NCBI RefSeq assembly: GCF_000142805.1
Contig: NC_013083.1
Location: forward strand, 62,001-126,000
DNA: 64,000 nucleotides
Source of the DNA: Lachancea thermotolerans CBS 6340
Lineage: Eukaryota > Ascomycota > Saccharomycetes > Saccharomycetales > Saccharomycetaceae
Direction of reading: 5' to 3'
Positions within the stretch are counted from its first letter, which is position 1. Each line of letters begins with the position of its first letter. The notes beneath the pieces were generated by a model, which saw only the letters and a program-made list of their open reading frames with translations, made no database searches and had not been told where the DNA came from. Of the stretch, positions 62,053 through 64,000 are shown one piece after another. The translations under genes were made by a program, and so were the position numbers.

Positions 62053-63174
62053 ATGTCTTTCACACCTCCTTCGGACCCAAAAAAGCCGAAGAGCATTAAA
62101 GTTTCACAACTTTGTGAACTTTGTCATTCCAGAAAAGCCTTGATTAAAAGGCCTAAGAATCTGCAAAAAATATGCAAGCTTTGTTTCTTTCATGTCTTTG
62201 AAACCGAGATCCACAACACGATCATCTCCAATAATCTGTTTGAGTATGGAGAAAAGGTAGCGGTTGGTGCTTCAGGTGGTAAGGATTCAACTGTCCTGGC
62301 TTACGTCCTCAAACTTCTCAACGAAAGATACAATTACGGAATTCAGATTGTACTGCTCAGTATAGATGAGGGTATCGTCGGCTACCGTGATGATTCCTTG
62401 GCAACTGTGAAACGTAACAAGGAACAATACGGCTTGCCCCTTGAGATTGTGTCGTACCGAGAACTTTATGACTGGACAATGGACGAGATTGTGGCATGCG
62501 CAGGGGTGCGAAACAGCTGCACTTATTGCGGTGTTTTTCGGCGGCAAGCCCTCGATCGTGGTGCTGCTAAGCTGGGTATTCGCCACGTTGTTACAGGACA
62601 CAACGCAGATGACATGGCAGAAACAGTTCTGATGAACATTCTTCGCGGGGATGTAGCGCGTCTTGAAAAATCTACGGCAATCATGACCCAAAGCAGTGGT
62701 TCGCCTATTAAAAGGTCAAAGCCATTTAAGTACTCTTACCAAAAGGAAATTGTCCTCTATGCGCACTACAAAAAGCTCGACTATTTTTCAACAGAGTGCA
62801 CGTACGCCCCAGAGGCATTCCGTGGTACTGCAAGGGAGCTCATGAAGAATCTGGAGGCAGTGAGGCCTAGTTGTATTATTGATATCATCTACAGTGGGGA
62901 GAGTCTGCGGCTTAAGCCCAAGAGAACGAAAAGAGCGCCCCCAGCTGGACATGTGGAAGTTTGCAGCGACGGTTCTGTTTCTTTGAATGGAGGGGACTTT
63001 GTCGATGGTAACAGATGCGAAAGATGCGGCTATTTGTCCAGCAACCGTATATGCAAGGCTTGCATGCTTCTCGAGGGCTTGCAACAAAATCGGGCTAAAT
63101 TGTCCATCGATCGTGATGTTTCCACACACGGCGCGGCCAGGCTTACTCGAACTTTGGAGCAATTAACTTTTTGA
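62053..63174 (+). CDS. NCS6: Ncs6/Tuc1, tRNA wobble-uridine 2-thiolase subunit
   Basis: A 373-residue protein (S. cerevisiae 359). With Ncs2 it transfers sulfur from Urm1 to wobble U34 of tRNA-Lys, Glu and Gln in the cytosol. The N-terminal zinc motif uses LCELCHSRK and [10 protein letters not shown]; the ATP-pyrophosphatase PP-loop is ASGGKDSTV (about 74-82); catalytic-site cysteines are in [16 protein letters not shown], and [14 protein letters not shown] follows. A C-terminal zinc motif combines [16 protein letters not shown]. The start [16 protein letters not shown] precedes the zinc motif. Confidence 0.97.
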   Translation: MSFTPPSDPKKPKSIKVSQLCELCHSRKALIKRPKNLQKICKLCFFHVFETEIHNTIISNNLFEYGEKVAVGASGGKDSTVLAYVLKLLNERYNYGIQIVLLSIDEGIVGYRDDSLATVKRNKEQYGLPLEIVSYRELYDWTMDEIVACAGVRNSCTYCGVFRRQALDRGAAKLGIRHVVTGHNADDMAETVLMNILRGDVARLEKSTAIMTQSSGSPIKRSKPFKYSYQKEIVLYAHYKKLDYFSTECTYAPEAFRGTARELMKNLEAVRPSCIIDIIYSGESLRLKPKRTKRAPPAGHVEVCSDGSVSLNGGDFVDGNRCERCGYLSSNRICKACMLLEGLQQNRAKLSIDRDVSTHGAARLTRTLEQLTF

Positions 63175-64000
63175 ACTTAAGCTATCATTCACCACGCATG
63201 AAACGAGGGTAAACATTCTATACACAAAGCGAGGGTATGTCTGTAATTGCCGGCCCTCGACAAAGCATCAATGCCCTTTTTTAGGTCCCCGCCCTCACTA
63301 GGGAAAAAAGTTTGTTCAATACCTAAAACTTTCGAGTTTTCCAAGCTACGCCTTCGCTCGGGACGTTAGGCTGTAAATATTTCGGCATATATTTATATCT
63401 CAGCTCTTAGCTTTTGTGTTCCGTCAACCTTTGACAGAATGTGGCTTTGAAGCGCTTCTTAAAACTTTTGGTGGTAATTTAGTTTAATTGATACACTATT
63501 CTGTTAGTCTAGGAAGTTTTCAGGGACGTGTGTGTTGTATTCCCCATGTTCCCTCTTCTATGTTTCGCCAGTTGGACCCTCAACACTGCTTATTTTTGAG
63601 CAGCTTGAAAACAGGCAGACTGAAGACTAAATGAATGGCTTTGGAAACCAGTTTCCAAATAGGTGTTTATGTTCCAATCCTGCTCAATACTAGGATTGCC
63701 ACGAATTCCTAATATAAATATGGGTAAAACCCTTGCTGATCATTGTTGACATAGAGGAGGTAACATCGAGATACGCGCCACGTGATCAATAAAGCTTGAA
63801 TGTTATTAGCATGCCAAATAAAGACAAGATGCATAACCCCGCGCAGGCAACTTAGGCATAAGCAAACATCACATAATAGCCTAGTTAGCGTCACACGCGC
63901 TTTTGGTTTTATACTTCAGTAAAACCAAATCGGTGAGCGTTATAATTTGATTAGAGATCGGGAACAGTGCGATGAGGTCATTCATAAAGTCCCATAAAAA
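63175..64000. other. Gene-free right end downstream of NCS6
   Basis: 826 bp without a supportable ORF. It contains a 20-bp inverted repeat at 63640-63659 (arms TTTGGAAAC/GTTTCCAAA), a GGTCCCCGCCCTC stretch near 63286 that resembles a Mig1 site, and AT-rich tracts around 63387-63400. It is probably the promoter region of a gene beyond the edge; in S. cerevisiae YPT32 and MIG2 follow NCS6. Confidence 0.45.

Overview
This is nuclear DNA of a budding yeast (Saccharomycetaceae). Nearly every gene was recognised by comparing its protein and its neighbours with Saccharomyces cerevisiae, from memory and without a database search. The order follows S. cerevisiae chromosome VII left arm from CSE1 (YGL238W) to NCS6 (YGL211W). 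Into that order are interleaved genes that S. cerevisiae keeps only on the duplicated sister segments: CNN1, MRX20, DUG1, IRC6, KEG1 and ERJ5 (YFR041-046), then SAH1, MXR1, YEN1, GLN3, KRE29, ARB1 and YER034W (YER034-043). One merged copy of both tracks means a lineage that never underwent the whole-genome duplication. The moderate GC content and short introns with a strict TACTAAC branch site suggest Lachancea; the genus is inference.

Layout. 0-8 kb: CSE1 tail, HAP2, CNN1, MTO1, ADE5,7. 8-19 kb: spliced MRX20, DUG1, SEC15, spliced TAN1, EMC4, a YGL230C-like membrane protein, IRC6, KEG1, ERJ5. 19-33 kb: a SAP4/SAP155 gene, SHE10, SAH1, VID30, spliced OST5, MTC3, MXR1, YEN1. 33-46 kb: GLN3, VRG4, KRE29, SDT1/PHM8, COG1, ARB1; this part carries two GC-rich peaks on divergent promoters, the second a 2.5 kb gene-free stretch. 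46-64 kb: EDC1/EDC2, YER034W-like, NIF3, BOL2, MDM34, an old yellow enzyme foreign to the S. cerevisiae order, KIP3, CLG1, spliced SKI8, VAM7, NCS6, and a gene-free right end.

Four genes need splicing to give full-length proteins; in SKI8 the first exon is only the ATG. Other points: KRE29 has no usable ATG; DUG1 and SDT1 have presequence-like N-terminal extensions with alternative starts; the EDC1/EDC2 gene keeps a poly(U) tract just after its stop; CLG1 has about 650 bp of AUG-free upstream sequence; and five RTCACGTG sites cluster upstream of ARB1. I saw no transposon, LTR, tRNA, rRNA, CRISPR array or centromere. These are housekeeping genes rather than one pathway, though three act in tRNA modification (MTO1, TAN1, NCS6) and several in the secretory pathway (SEC15, EMC4, KEG1, ERJ5, OST5, VRG4, COG1).
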